Origin: Haliclona indistincta | Taxonomy: Eukaryota; Porifera; Demospongiae; Haplosclerida; Chalinidae | Length of the DNA: 64,000 nt | Assembly: GCA_964017065.1 (NCBI GenBank) | Contig: OZ024783.1 | Span: 6,009,572-6,073,571 of the forward strand | Reading direction: 5' to 3' | Part shown: piece by piece, positions 35,192 through 50,007 of the stretch | Layout of the letters: each line of letters begins with the position of its first letter | How positions within the stretch are numbered: the first letter of the stretch is position 1 | Made by a program: the position numbers and the translations under genes | The notes under the pieces: model-generated | Seen by the model: only the letters and a program-made list of their open reading frames with translations | Database searches by the model: none | What the model was told of the DNA's origin: nothing

Positions 35192-38100
35192 TTAGGGAGG
35201 CACGGTAGTGCCTCCCTATGTAGGGATGAACGAGAAAACAATATGGCGGCTACATACAATGTATTAGCGTTCAAACGATGATATTTCGCCCGGTGATGAA
35301 TTTTAGACGTTCAAAGACACTTAGATCTGCTTTCTGGCAGTGCCCCATCTTACAGCAGCAAGGAGATTGCTCGAAATGGTCAAAAAAGTGACAAACCTGG
35401 AAACGGTGAAAATCGTGTTTCGTCATCTTCGTTTTCTTCTTCTTTCTTCAACTCGCCTAGCGCCTTTACGCGAGCAGTGCCGAGACCAAAACACCCACGA
35501 ACAGTCGTGAAATTCTTCTGGCAGGTGCCTTTTGAACTTAGTTTTTAGCGTAACGTTGATATAAATTTGCATTACCAGCTAATAACGACATCCTGTTACA
35601 ATTTCCGTATACTAAATTAACTTGTGTCCGTATACTTCCCTTAGTTAATGTATTAGTTCTATTGGGAGATGAACTTCTAGCAGTCATCCTGGCAGACGTG
35701 AACACAAATTTATACTTGCCGACCCCAGAGAGCAAACTTCAGCTCATTGGCTACTGATTAGTATAAAAAGTGTTGCAGAAAGGCAGCGAGAAAGCGTTCC
35801 AAAACGGGGTTGAAAGTCGCGACCGTCGCTCAATTGCAATTGTATTGGCGAGGTCTAAAACATGGGTTTTTTCAAAATTTGAACGACTGTCGCTTGAAAA
35901 GCTTTAAACTTTTTCTATTTGCCGGCCCCAGGTTTGATAGAGTGCCTTTTTAGGTATCGAATGGTATGGTCGAAATTTCTACTGGGACATGGGAACACGT
36001 TCCCTTTTGGGGGTAAAGTTGGGTGATCTTCAAGTTCTTCCTCGTTGTACAAACAGTATCAACAGCTGCTTTTGTAAGTTCAAATTCAAATTTACGCAAT
36101 GGCTAACACTGTCTATGGTGTCTCTCTAGGTGCTCATAAGCCCTTCACCGCGGGGCTTGCCGATCAGTGTCGCCGCCGAGTCATGGCGACCGAGATCGTC
36201 CCGCTGGCGTCTCTGTCAACATCGTGCTATTTCAGCAGGACACTGGAGCGATGGAGAGCAACGTCTTCTTGTGCCCGACTGTGAACCAATGTAGACGGCA
36301 TCATTACAAAGCTATACCAGCTACCTGGAGCTTCTGGCATACCGTCTGTACCACCGAATGATAGCTATAGCATTGACACGTCTTTTGCGAGCGATTGGAG
36401 CTTACAGAGAGCATACTGTATAAAGGGCAAGTTTACTAGTCTTGGTGTGTATAAAGGAATAGTGTTGGCTTGTGCTTCAGACAGAGCACTAAGCTGCTGA
36501 CTCAATAGCTGGCTGCATACATTGTTGACCACACCTCTCTTTCTTTGTTTCTCGCAACAGTCTCAAACCAAGTGTAAGCCCTTGTCTGGACACAAGTAGC
36601 AAAGTAAATGACCTCTTGATCATCCAGTAGCAATGTTGATTTACCTTTTTCTCTCGGCAAGGCTTTAAGTTCAAGAAATGCATCCAGAGACGACTACGAT
36701 TGAACTCTCTAAACTTTTGTTCTTGAAAAGACTTGAATACATGCTAGTATTGTTCTTAGAGTTTCTATGCAGTGATAGTCAAGTATGATTGAACAGTTTA
36801 AAACAGTACAATAAGATAAGACAATACAAACAGGCAACAGATCTGTGAGGGGGAAACACCAGTCACACACACTGTTTATGAGAATCTTATTAAACATACT
36901 GTTTAGCAGAATGAGTGATGTCTCTATCCAGCAGGACTCTCTATCCACTATCCAGTAGGACTCCTCTTTACAATAGCCCTCCCGGGACGAGATGCAACAA
37001 CAATTGCTCTGCCAAAAGACACCATAGACTTTATAATTATCACACATCACTACTAGCAGCATTGCTGCAGCTATACATGAGTATCTGAAGCCCATACCTG
37101 TACCGTAGGCTAAATTTCGTGGGTGCTATAGTGTTTACTACCGTACTAACCTTCCATATTCTTGTTTGGAACAGTCGCTCGGTTTCATACGGTCATACCA
37201 CCCGCTACAGTACCGAAACCAAGCTCTGATGTATAGGCGACGGAGCTGACGGTGGTCCTGGGTATAGATTAGCTGCTCAGACCGCCTTATAATCCGTCAG
37301 CTGCCTCAGGAGAAGAGTAGTTCTGGCTAGCTGTAGTCCTCGTGCTCGCCGCCATTTCTTGTTACTATGGAAATCCCGCGCTCGTCAGTGGTTTATCGTG
37401 ATACGCAGTGCAATTATTCGTATACCACGCGTGAACTGAATTCCGCGTCATGTCCTCCTTTTCTGGTAATGGACGAGTTCACGATCACGAACAATTGTCA
37501 GCTAAGTGCTAGACGCCATTATTGTGATTACGCAATACGCACGTGACCAACCATACGCACGTGACCAACCACACGAATTCTAGAAGTAGAGTATCGCCAT
37601 ATGATATGGAGAGCGCATATTGGCGTCTGGGGTCTTCGAAGAACAACTCACCGAGTATGTTCGTGTATTATCACCGTTCTACTGCTCGCCAGATAGTATC
37701 ACACAGCCGCACAGAATTTTGTAAACTAGAGTGGGCGGGGCTCGAATGCTTTGCAGAATGCATTAGCTAGTTTCAGTATTTAGGATGAGCTACAAGTTAA
37801 AAAGGTCACAAAGAAATTATCAGCAACAGCAAACTAAACTAATGGTGTAAGCAAAGAAATACATGATCTTGCCGAATTCAAACTGCAGCAAAAATTTGAA
37901 ACTTTTTTTAAAAAGGACACAAACAAGAAAATAAAAAGATTTCTAACGAAATCAAAAGGATGTAGGGATGATGAAATTTGCTACTGGTCCACAATGTAAA
38001 CCAACAAGGAACTACCATGGAATGGTAACACGATTGACTTGCTAACAGACCATAGATCCCTACATCAGTGGCTGTACATAAGATCAATGTATTTGTCACA

Positions 38101-38319
38101 GTCAAGTTCAATGCACTTCGGTGTCAGTCAACGGCAACTAGCTGAATTAGTTATAGTCTGCCACAGCAGCCACTGATGTAGGGATCTATGGTCTGTTAGC
38201 AAGTCAATCGTGTTACCATTCCATGGTAGTTCCTTGTTGGTTTACATTGTGGACCAGTAGCAAATTTCATCATCCCTACATCCTTTTGATTTCGTTAGAA
38301 ATCTTTTTTTTTTCTTGTA
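35192..38319 (-). mobile_element. Unit U copy 6, split by element E1
   Basis: The GC hairpin and arm occupy 35192-35569; the arm resumes at 37472 and passes into the foldback (about 37918-38319). Element E1 occupies the gap. The 5' terminus reads, on the minus strand, TACAAGAAAAAAAAAAAG. Confidence 0.72.
35570..37471. mobile_element. Element E, copy 1
   Basis: A 1.9-kb element with ends CATTACCAG and CTGGTAATG (9-bp inverted). It is nearly identical to copy 2 at 40674-42578, so both are recent. The flanking U arm is split tttg-gacgag, duplicating one G compared with U2. Short open frames on both strands show no known domain; non-autonomous and unclassified. Confidence 0.7.
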
Positions 38320-38746
38320 TAGCTTGGTACGGTACAGACTGTCTACGCATGCGCGCAATATCTTCACTGATAATTAAGGTGGCGGGTAACCAGAATTAAT
38401 GATATTCATGACTTGGTAAGTAGCTTTATTTTAATTTCTTAGCCATGGATATACGTGCAGACAGAGTCGCTGCGTGCAGTTTGCTTGCCTATCGATGGGG
38501 ATTGAATATACCAAATTTCAGCAATGAAGCGTTAGCCATCACCGAGCTACGAGCTCGCCCTGTGAAGACAAAACACGATCGATTTTGGAACCGTTTTCTT
38601 TAGTTGTGCGAAAGGAACGAACCTAAACTGCTCGAGCATGCTCATCTGCCATCTGTGCAAGAATCTATGCGATGTTTTCGCCGAGTGCTGCTCGTACGTG
38701 ATATTACAGCAATGCAGGCTGTGCTGTCAGGCACCACATAGCTGTA

Positions 38747-40557
<1,811 letters not shown>

Positions 40558-40673
40558 TATCGCGTACGAGCAGCGCTCTGCGAAATCATCGCATAGATTC
40601 TTGCACATATGTCAGATGAGCTTGCTTGAACCGTTTTAGCTTCGTACCTTTCGCACAACTAAAGAAAACGGTT

Positions 40674-42578
40674 CATTACCAGCTAATAACGACATCCTGT
40701 TACAATTTCCGTATACTAAATTAACTTGTGTCCGTATACTTCCCTTAGTTAATGTATTAGTTCGATTGGGAGATGAACTTCTAGCAGTCATCCTGGCTGA
40801 CGTGAACACAAATTTATATTTGCCGACCCCAGAGAGCAAACTTCAGCTCATTGGCTACTGATTAGTATAAAAAGTGTTGCAGAAAGGCAGCGAGAAAGCG
40901 TTCCAAAACGGGGTTGAAAGTCGCGACCGTCGCTCAATTGCAATTGTATTGGCGAGGTCTAAAAACATGGTTTTTTCAAATTTTGAACGACTGTCGCTTG
41001 AAAAGCTTTAAACTTTTTCTATTTGCCGGCCCCAGGTTTGATAGAGTGCCTTTTTAGGTATCGAATGGTATGGTCGAAATTTATACTGGGACATGGGAAC
41101 ACGTTCCCTTTTGGGGGTAAAGTTGGGTCATTTTCAAGTTCTTCCTCGTTGTACAAACAGTATCAACAGCTGCTTTTGTAAGTTCAAATTCAAATTTACG
41201 CAATGGCTAACACTGTCTATGGTGTCTCTCTAGGTGCTCATAAGCCCTTCACCGCGGGGCTTGCCGATCAGTGTCGCCGCCGAGTCATGGCGACCGAGAT
41301 CGTCCCGCTGGCGTCTCTGTCAACATCGTGCTATTTCAGCAGGACACTGGAGCGATGGAGAGCAACGTCTTCTTGTGCCCGACTGTGAACCAATGTAGAC
41401 GGCATCATTACAAAGCTATACCAGCTACCTGGAGCTTCTGGCATACCGTCTGTATATCAGTACCACCGAATGATAGCTATAGCATGGTCTTTTGCGAGCG
41501 ATTGGAGCTTACAGAGAGCATACTGTATAAAGGGCAAGTTTACTAGTCTTGGTGTGTATAAAGGAATAGTGTTGGCTTGTGCTTCAGACAGAGCACTAGG
41601 CTGCTGACTCAATAGCTGGCTGCATACATTGTTGACCACACCTCTCTCTCTGTTGTTTCTCACAACAGTCTCAAACCAAGTGTAAGCCCTTGTCTGGACA
41701 CAAGTAGCAAAGTAAATGACCTCTTGATCATCCAGTAGCAATGTTGATTTTACCTTTTTCTCTCGGCAAGGCTTTAAGTTCAAGAAATGCATCCAGAGAC
41801 GACTGCGATTGAACTCTCTAAACTTTTGTTCTTGAAAAGACTTGAATACATGTACATGCTAGTATTGTTCTTAAAGTTTCTATGCAGTGATAGTCAAGTA
41901 TGATTGAACAGTTTAAAACAGTACAATAAGATAAGACAATACAAACAGGCGACAGATCTGTGAGGGGGAAACACCAGTCACACACACTGTTTATGAGAAT
42001 CTTATTAAACATACTGTTTAGCAGAATGAGTGATGTCTCTATCCAGCAGGACTCTCTATCCACTATCCAACAGGACTCCTCTTTACAATAGCCGACCCGG
42101 GACGAGATGCAACAACAATTGCTCTGCCAAAAGACACCATAGACTTTATAATTATCACACATCACTACTAGCAGCATTGCTGCAGCTATACATGAGTATC
42201 TGAAGCCCATACCTGTACCGTAGGCTAAATTTCGTGGGTGCTATAGTGTGTACTACCGTACTAACCTTCCATATTCTTGTTTGGAACAGTCGCTCGGTTT
42301 CATACGGTCATACCACCCGCTACAGTACCGAAACCAAGCTCTGATGTATAGGCGACGGAGCTGACGGTGGTCCTGGGTATAGATTAGCTGCTCAGACCGC
42401 CTTATAATCCGTCAGCTGCCTCAGGAGAAGAGTAGTTCTGGCTAGCTGTAGTCCTCGTGCTCGCCGCCATTTCTTGTTACTATGGAAATCCCGCGCTCGT
42501 CAGTGCTTTATCGTGATACGCAGTGCAATTATTCGTATACCACGCGTGAACTGAATTCCGCGTCATGTCCTGGTAATG
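40674..42578. mobile_element. Element E, copy 2
   Basis: Ends CATTACCAG and CTGGTAATG. It splits D2 as acggtt-tccacaatc, while uninterrupted D copies read acggttccacaatc, so exactly one T is duplicated. About 1905 bp, only a few differences from copy 1. Confidence 0.72.
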
Positions 42579-42783
42579 TCCACAATCGATCGTGTTTAGT
42601 CTTCACAGGGCGAGCTCGTAGCTCGGCGATGGCTAACGCTTCATTGCTGAAATTTGGTATATTCAATCCCTATCGATAGGCAAGCAAACTGCACAAAGCA
42701 ACTCTGCCTGCACGTATATTCATTGTTGCAGTGTTGCTCGTCATTGTTGCTAATCATTGTTGATGTAAATTGGAACGGACGTA

Positions 42784-44807
42784 TTAGGGAGGCACGGTAG
42801 TGACTCCCTAATACGTCCCTATGTAGGGATGAACGGGAAAACAAGATGGCGGCTACGTACAATGTATTAGCGTTCAAACGCTGATATTTCGCCTGGTGAT
42901 GAATTTTATACGTCTTTAGACACTTAGATCTGCTCTCTGGCGTTGCCCCATCTTACAGTAGCAAGGAGATTGCTCGAAGTTGTTACTAAAGTGACGAACC
43001 TGGAAACGGTGAAAATCGAGTTTCGTCATCTTAGTTTCTTCTTTCTTTCTCTCTTCAACTCGCCTAGCGCCTTTACGCGAGCAGTGCCGAGACCAAAACA
43101 CCCACGAACATTCGTGAAATTCTCCTGGCATGTGCCTTTTGAACTTTGTTTTTAGCGTAACGGCGATATAAATTCCGCGATTTCTCGATAGTGATCCATC
43201 AGAGGAGGTTGGAAGCATTAATATTCAGTCACGTGACATGTACAACTCCAAATCAAAATGTATGGTGAATCTTAATTGTCAATTTTACCCAAATTCTCTG
43301 GACGGAATTTGACGAATTTAGTATCAATCTTATCGAAAGCTCTTGCAAAGCAGATTACAAAAATGCGATCTACCCGGTCCAACCCAGGGGTCCCCGAGCT
43401 GCTATGGGCGAGAAAGTAGTGGATATTCTCAACAGTGGAAAACACTACAGTTATTGTTCGTGCAAGCAATCTGCAGCTTATTGACAAGTCTGCTACAGAC
43501 GTCCTGAAGCAAAATCTTGGCGTTTAAAAACGTCGAGCGAGGAGACAGCTCCATTGTTATCTGCAAAACCCAATATACAGCTGACGAGACCTGGTCAGAG
43601 CTAGAACTAAGAAAGTTGCTTAAAATTAACCTGTTTCACAGCAGAAATATTCCTGAATTCAACTCAAGTGTGCTGTCTACTGAAGCTGTGCTACTTCTTC
43701 CTAAATTTCACGACATACAGAGCACAGAATCTGGTGCAGTGCACTATGCAAAATAGCTAAACCAGTATTTTAAGATCATAACTTTAAGTAAGACCAGTAA
43801 TCAAGCTCTATGCAATACAATTTTAGAAAGAATCAACGGATGATTTCGAGTGCTGTATGCTAGCGCCATTGAGCCACGACTCACGATGGAACGTTAGCTA
43901 TGCATTCGAAAATCACGTGCGCATAATAACAGTCTAAAAATCACGTGCGCATAATAATGCTTCCAACCTCCTCTGGTGATCCATTGTCAGCTTAGTGTTA
44001 GACGCCATTATTGTGATTGCGCTATACGCACGTGACCAAGCACAAGCAGTGGCTAGCGCACGTGACCAAGCAGCTCAGTATGGATCAATATCACGGAGAA
44101 CACATACCCGGCATTTGTCTGGAGTCTTCGAAGAACGGTAAGCTCGTGTAGGATCACAATTCTGCGCTTGCCAGATAATTATAGCCGCCGTGTATGTCTA
44201 CAAACAAGTGTGGGCGGGGCTCGTATGCACTGCATGCATGCGTATAGGCGACTAGGCAGAGCTGATATGTACAGCATAACAATTTTAGCTACAAGTTTAA
44301 GAAAACCCATCAACAACAGGAATACTAAACTAATGGTGGAAACAAAGACTTCTCAGTACATGCATGATATTGAACTGCACTTCTCTGAAAAAGAAAAAAG
44401 GACACAAACAAGTAAATTAAAAAGATTTCTATCGAAATCAAAAGGATGTAGTGATGAAGAAATCCACCACTGGTTCACAATGTAAACCAACAAGGAGCAA
44501 GCATGGAATGGTAACACGATTGACTTGCTAACAGACCATAGATCCCTACATCAGTGGCTGTACATAAGATCAATATTTCAGTGTCACAAGCTGAATTCAA
44601 TTCAAGGTATCAGTCAACAGTAACAAGTTGAACTAGCTATAGTCAGGCCACAGCAGCCACTGATGTAGGGATCTATGGTCTGCTAGCAAGTCAATCGTGT
44701 TACCATTCCATACTTGCTCCTTGTTGGTTTACATTGTGAACCAGTGGTAGATTTCTTCATCACTACATCTTTTTGATTTCGATAGAAATCTTTTTAATTT
44801 ACTTGTA
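42784..44807 (-). mobile_element. Unit U copy 8, split by a 776-bp TIR element
   Basis: GC hairpin TAGGGAGGCAC-GGTA-GTGACTCCCTA at the start, arm to 43199, arm again from 43976, foldback 44411-44807. On the minus strand it starts TACAAGTAAATTAAAAAG. It splits D2 at ggacgta-tctaaacg, matching D4 (ggacgtatttctaaacg) except for two bases. Confidence 0.72.
43200..43975. mobile_element. TIR element with 9-bp target duplication
   Basis: Inverted ends CAGAGGAGGTTGGAAGCATTA (last bases variable) and its complement at 43955-43975; target GTGATCCAT duplicated (43191-43199, 43976-43984). CAG...CTG ends suggest hAT, but the 9-bp duplication also fits Mutator-like elements. A 79-codon frame inside (43517-43756) has no recognised domain. 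Confidence 0.65.
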
Positions 44808-45298
44808 TCTAAACGTGCGCGAATCGAATTCACGGAACGTACACGGTGTTTTACTAATTACACCAGTTTTTGTGTAATTTTGGAGCATGCGCAGACAGTC
44901 TGTACTAGGCCATCTCTCAGCTTTTGGGGAAGTGGCCCGGAGGCGAGGCTAGGCAGCACATAGCTGTATTAAAAGCGCTATACATCACACAACTAATTGT
45001 AACTAAGCAAACATCAAACAGAGGTAAATTCTAGCTGCTTTAGTCACAGGTAACTTGTTTACCTCTAACATAGATAATACAGTACAAGTGGATATGCAAC
45101 GAGCGCGTATACGGGAAATTATTATTATGTTTTTCGCTGTGTCTACAGTGCCGGTACCGGCATCCAAAATTTTTAACCTTAAATTGCCGGTACCGGCACT
45201 ATAAGCAAAAATTGAACGATGCCGGTACCGGCACTCGTGTTATAGTGCCGGCAGACGTAACCTATAAAGGCTGGTTTGTACCATTGCCCTGTCAGCTG

Positions 45299-45375
45299 GT
45301 TCCAGTGGTTCAGCGGTTTAGCACGGGGGCTTGTAGTACAATCGTTCAGGGTTCGATTCCTGCTGTATGCATTTT
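45299..45375 (+). ncRNA. tRNA-derived pol III unit (SINE-like)
   Basis: A box TGGTTCAGCGG (45306-45316) and B box GGTTCGATTCC (45350-45360) lie at normal tRNA spacing, with a TTTTT run at 45371 as terminator. CAGG/CCTG around the T-loop pairs, but the anticodon arm and most of the acceptor stem do not, so it is not a functional tRNA gene. Confidence 0.5.
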
Positions 45376-45615
45376 TTGTTGTTTTTTTTAGCAGAAAACT
45401 AAGTTTTAGCTGATTGCTCGACGATCCTTAGGCTTAGCAAGGGCCGAAGGCCCGGTTTAGGACATCCCTCCCGACGATCCTTAGCTAGGGCCGAAGGCCC
45501 GGTTTAGGACACCCCTCCCGACGATCCTTAGGCTAACCAATCCTTAGGCTTACGATCCTTAGGTTTAGGACGACCCTTCCGACTTTGCGCAGTTAGGAGA
45601 AGGTTTTTTAGGTTT

Positions 45616-45643
45616 TTTAGGGTTTAGGGTTTAGGGTTTAGGG
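45616..45643 (+). repeat. Four TTTAGGG repeats
   Basis: Four perfect tandem TTTAGGG units, preceded by degenerate copies. This is the plant-type telomere unit; animals normally use TTAGGG, so it is probably an internal repeat of the element rather than a telomere trace. Confidence 0.8.
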
Positions 45644-45774
45644 ATTACTAGTAGTAGAGAGACTAAGTTGAAAGTGCGTCCATACCGGCATCGTTCAATT
45701 TTTGCTTAAAGTGCCGGTACCGGCAATTTAAGGTAAAATTTTTGGATGCCGGTACCGGCACTGTAGACACAGCG

Positions 45775-46180
45775 TATTTTTTTTTGTGAAACACACCACG
45801 TAAGGTGCAAGAGTTGAAATAGATTAAGTTATGCCGTAGCAATTTTCTTAACATCGAATCAAGCGGAGAGGAGCCATGTACTACATCAGAATCAATGCTC
45901 GAGAGAATAAACGATCGCAATACACCTGCACTCTCTTGATCATCGGGAGTAATTTTTCTTATAACTTGAACCGAAGAAAATGTTGTGTCCAGCAAAGGTG
46001 TACGCCAGAATGTCATTGAACACTGCCTTCACCAAAGAGTTGTTAGAACGCCCGGCACGTTGAATGAAATTGTGGGATCTTGAAGAAACGGTATTATAGA
46101 TACCTGAAATCCAGCACAACAGTGGAGAATACCAGTGTGCGTTCTTGGGGGAAGACCCAGATACGTCGTAAATACACGGA
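45775..46180 (-). pseudogene. LINE RT C-terminal relic
   Basis: The minus-strand frame 46016-45663 and upstream bases (ccagatacgtcg, agcacaacagtg) resemble the C-terminal region of the LINE at 29506-33790 (compare 29550-29900). Only a few hundred bases survive. Confidence 0.5.
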
Positions 46181-46727
46181 GGCTGCTGAAGCAGTCACTG
46201 CAACGGTACTCCCACGCTTCAGAGGCTGACCTGTAAGATCTCGGGGACTATTAGCGCCTTCACACTAGCGCCAGCCCAAGGGTCAACTTCAGTTTTATAG
46301 TGAAATCATTTTCTTGGTGGAATTGTAGGACTCCAGATGTCTTGTATACCGACTCCAGACATTCAGTACTGTCCAGCGCAGCAAACTAGCGATAACTCGT
46401 TGCTCGAATACAGTGCAGTGGCTCAAGTTGTTACCGAAGTGGTTTTATTTCCAAGGACAAGCCGTCCTTGCTTCTTTTTAGACTAAACTAGTCGTACTGA
46501 ACATGTCTGGAGCGTTCGTGTTGCATATTTGAAACTGGAGTTAGTTGTTGTAACTAAATGGCTGCATTTAAAGCCGTCCTGGGTTATATTGTTGCAGCTA
46601 GAGCCAGAATGCTGGTTTGCAGCTCTGAAATTTGCTTTTTAGACAGAAACTTGACTACACTTTCTCCTAGGTGTAGACTGATGATAATTATTATCCATAA
46701 GTTAAGCTCTTTGTACAACTAACCATA
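46181..46727. other. Unassigned sequence
   Basis: No coding frame or repeat family recognised between a LINE relic and a TIR element. Confidence 0.35.
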
Positions 46728-48153
46728 TTACCCTCCCGGGATTGGAAACGGATCACGTGCGCCCAATAGCGTAATACATTTGCTCGCGGTCACACCGCGT
46801 CCTGCGAATCACACCTCTAAACGTGTGAATTTCCATCCCAGAGAAGAGAGGTCGAGGCGTTCTCAGGCTAGTCTAGGCCTTGGTTAGGTTGCTTCTTAAG
46901 ATATTTCTACGTGAACTAGTCTATCGAGTCTCCCGCTAGCCACTGTAGCTTGTTTTTCAGGTGAATATACTGCAAGTTTCGAGCAATCTCTTGTTTCTTA
47001 GCCGTGGTAGCCTGCTTTCTAGTTTGTGGGGTCATATCTACGCAAGGATTAGCTGTACCCCATGGAAAACCTGTTCTACACATTGCCTATAGATCAGTGC
47101 TTTGCATGAAAGTAGTTTTGGTCAGCCCTCGTGTCTCGTTCTACGTGATTTATACCCCGTTCACACTGCACGTTAGAACCGGGCCGAACCGAACCGGGCC
47201 ACACTTTATGATCAAAGTTCCGACACAACCGAACCGTGCTGGAAGCGGCCCACCTATGGTTGGTGTGCCGCGATGGTGCAGTTCAGTTCAGTTGTAGCTC
47301 AGTTCAGTTGCGTTCACACTGTCAGAGATTTGCAACCGGGCCGGCCCGGTTCGGTTCGGTTCTGTTTTAGCGCGTAGTGTGAACGCGGTATTAAGCCACA
47401 AAATGGCTCATTACTGGACTATTTTTGTTGGGATGTTTAGTTTAGTAGTGCTTATAATAATTACATGAGTCTATAGCTCTTGCTATGGTGTATTGCATGG
47501 GCTAAGCCTTTTTTTCTCTACTAACTTTGTGTGTTGAATAATACTGCTATTTACACATGTAACTATTCACTATCACTACAATACTGTTGCAAAATGCCGC
47601 AGCCTGGTCATAAAAGCGTTTGAGTGTGTGTAGGAAGAACAAAGAGAGAGAGAAAGGAAGCATAACAGGATACACAGTACAGTACACTTGAGACAAGAGC
47701 AACATGTGAAACTCAGACTTTTCCTAGCTAGTGACAGATCTAGTGACCGGCTCTGTGTTTAGCGCAGATGTACCCGACAAGCTGACTAGTGTTTCTTCTG
47801 TATTGCTACTACTTTCTACTCTTGACGAGATGAGACTGACTGTGTCTAGGTAATGAAGAATCATGGATGGTAGATCAGTGTAAAAGTCGGCGGCACTCAA
47901 TCACTCTCCTTGGGTTGTCTTGTAAGTTATAGTACGTGATACTTCAATCTAAAAGCTATTCTATCATAATACAGCGGAAGAATCACGCTACATCGATGAG
48001 TCATCGATGGCTGTTCTAGTTCCTACAGTTCGTCACTGACTCGCTGTTTACGTCGCTGGTTACTTAAAATATTCGAAATAATGCCTACTTCGGAATCGGT
48101 GTGTCCGCGTGAAAGTCCGTAAACTACGGTCGTTTCCAATCCCGGGAGGGTAA
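46728..48153. mobile_element. TIR element with TA target site
   Basis: Ends TTACCCTCCCGGGATTGG and CCAATCCCGGGAGGGTAA are perfect inverted repeats that extend to about 23 bp. TA flanks both ends (46726-46727, 48154-48155). 1426 bp without a recognisable transposase; it contains a Harbinger-like MITE. A Tc1/mariner-type origin is possible from the TA site. Confidence 0.65.
47153..47390. mobile_element. Harbinger-like MITE
   Basis: 238 bp with inverted ends TACCCCGTTCACACTGCACG and TACCGCGTTCACACTACGCG (right end inverted) and the 3-bp duplication TTA (47150-47152, 47391-47393), as in PIF/Harbinger. The interior is rich in accgaaccgggcc inverted segments. Confidence 0.7.
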
Positions 48154-49675
48154 TATACTAGTACATTCATGGAATGGCAGGGGCGAGCCTGAGCATTGAT
48201 ATAATTTAGCCTTGTTAGTGTGTAACATATAAGTATAGGTATACTTACAGCATGTATTTGCCTTGCACATAAATAAAATTCATTAATAGTAACAATTAAT
48301 TTTATTATCTATCTTCCTCTGTTGTGTTCTTTCATTGATAATTAACCAAAACCATCCCTTTGGAGTCAGAAGTTGTTGCTAGTATTAAAATATAATATTC
48401 TGCTCTCTCTAAATAATTTTTTCTATGACAATTTTGCATGGCTGTACCAGTAGCAAAAAAGCTTCAACGGTACCAACCAAAAGAAAAGACAAACATCATA
48501 AGTTGCTAGATTAAATTAGATAGATAGCCACGAGTATCTCTCTTGAAAACAGAGAGGGATGAAGCGGAGACAATCTCAGCAGGTAATTTGTACCATAGTT
48601 TAACAGTGTCCGGAAAAAGGAGGAGTCATAAGCAGGACATGTCTTAGCATTGAGTCAATAACTAAAACCTATGTTCTTCAGTTTCTGTAGACAGTCTTTT
48701 GTTAGCCCTTCCACGAAGGTGTGAAAGTCTGTTTGCTCAATTCTTTGTAATGGAGAGTAAATACAGCGCGGGATTATACTGGGCCAAGTAGCAGCAGTAA
48801 TGTCTCTCTTCAAGTTCACGCTGTCTGCGCTTCCTCTCCGCGCCAAAGCCTTGGTTCTTGCTGCAGCGTCAGTCACAGTATCGCTGATGAGGGCGCCGGG
48901 TGCATCATGATTCATGGAAAAGCGAGATGGGAAGGCGAATCGTCGAGTCGTCCATTTTGCAGTCGAGTTATGAAAGAACGTCAAGTAGTTATGAAAGAAC
49001 GTGCAATCCTGGGGCCTTGCAATTGCTGCCCTCGTGGGCCTCGCATACAATACTACAGTATTGGCCTCGCCATATGGATTGAAAAGGACAAACGCTACCC
49101 CGTGACAGATAGATAGATTGATAGATAGATACATTCCCCGCCGCGTGGGCCATTGTGCCAATCAATGTGGGGCTCGCTCAGGCTCGCTCCAATTATCTAT
49201 GAACTAACTAACTGGGGTGTTTAAAAACACACTGCCCTTTTGAGCAAGCCACAACACACAGTTAAGCACAGCAACAATTTCATCCTTCATACCACAGGGT
49301 ATTCACAATACTAAGGATTTACTGTGCATAAACGATATGGTGCATCTATAGAATAGATTTTCTGGAATATCAAAGCATTCTCTTCCTTAATAGTAGTGCA
49401 AACGCTGCGAGAAGCACTGCCAATGTCTTGCTAGCTGCGCGCCAATTCGTTTACGGAACTCCGTAGTTAGATCCGTGTCATCCGCTACAGTGACGTCTTC
49501 AAGCAATTTACACGTTGCATATCCAATTGTACTGTAGTATCTATGCCTCTAGATTGCTGTCCACGCGTTCGAACGTGTAAAACGAACTGCTGGGAGCGGT
49601 GTAAACGTGGGATCACGTGACATTTTGCCGTTCGCGGTTACGCGTATTGATCAAAGAACGTGCAACTTAATCTCG
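48154..49675. other. Unassigned region with a LINE tail relic
   Basis: 48480-48640 on the minus strand encodes DTVKLWYKLPAEIVSASS-like sequence, a common LINE C-terminal tail, with a frameshift. gcgagcctgagc near 48185 and its inverse near 49170 may be ends of another element. The rest shows nothing recognisable. Confidence 0.4.
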
Positions 49676-50007
49676 CTAATATCGCGTACGAGCAGCGCTC
49701 GGCGAAATCATCGCATAGATTCCTGCACACATGGCAGATGAGCTTGCTTGAGCAGTTTTAGCTTCGTACCTTTCGCACAACTAAAGAAAACGGTTCCACA
49801 ATCAATCGTGTTTAGTCTTCACAGAGCGAGCTCGTAGCTCGGCGATGGCTAACGCTTCATTGCTGAAATTTGGTATATTCAATCCCCATCAATAGGCAAG
49901 CAAACTGCACGCAGCAAGTCTGTCTACACGAATACCCATGGGTAGGAAAATACAGCTACTTGCAAAAGTCATGAATATCATTAATTCTGGTTACCCGCCA
50001 CCTTAAA
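49676..50007 (-). mobile_element. Element D fragment (D3)
   Basis: Inverted relative to D1, ending GGTTACCCGCCACCTT. It provides the uninterrupted sequence acggttccacaatc used to define the E2 insertion. Confidence 0.6.

Larger units (their letters stand above)
45135..45774. mobile_element. Inverted-repeat element with GCCGGTACCGGC palindromes
   Basis: Arms of about 100 bp are inverted copies (cgctgtgtctacagtgcc ... ggcactgtagacacagcg). Five perfect 12-bp palindromes GCCGGTACCGGC lie at 45150, 45186, 45221, 45713 and 45748. The centre holds a tRNA-like pol III unit, direct repeats of a roughly 60-bp gacgatccttagg unit with a gggccgaaggccc hairpin (45419-45600), and TTTAGGG repeats. No protein is encoded. 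Confidence 0.65.

Noticed and set aside
36709..37095. 128-residue minus-strand frame in element E
   Set aside because: No domain; the same frame in copy 2 is kept only because the copies are nearly identical. It does not show selection.
45299..45375. Functional tRNA gene
   Set aside because: A and B boxes are good, but the anticodon arm and acceptor stem do not pair.
45616..45643. Chromosome end or telomere fusion
   Set aside because: Only four TTTAGGG units, embedded between arms of an inverted-repeat element, and the unit is not the usual animal telomere.
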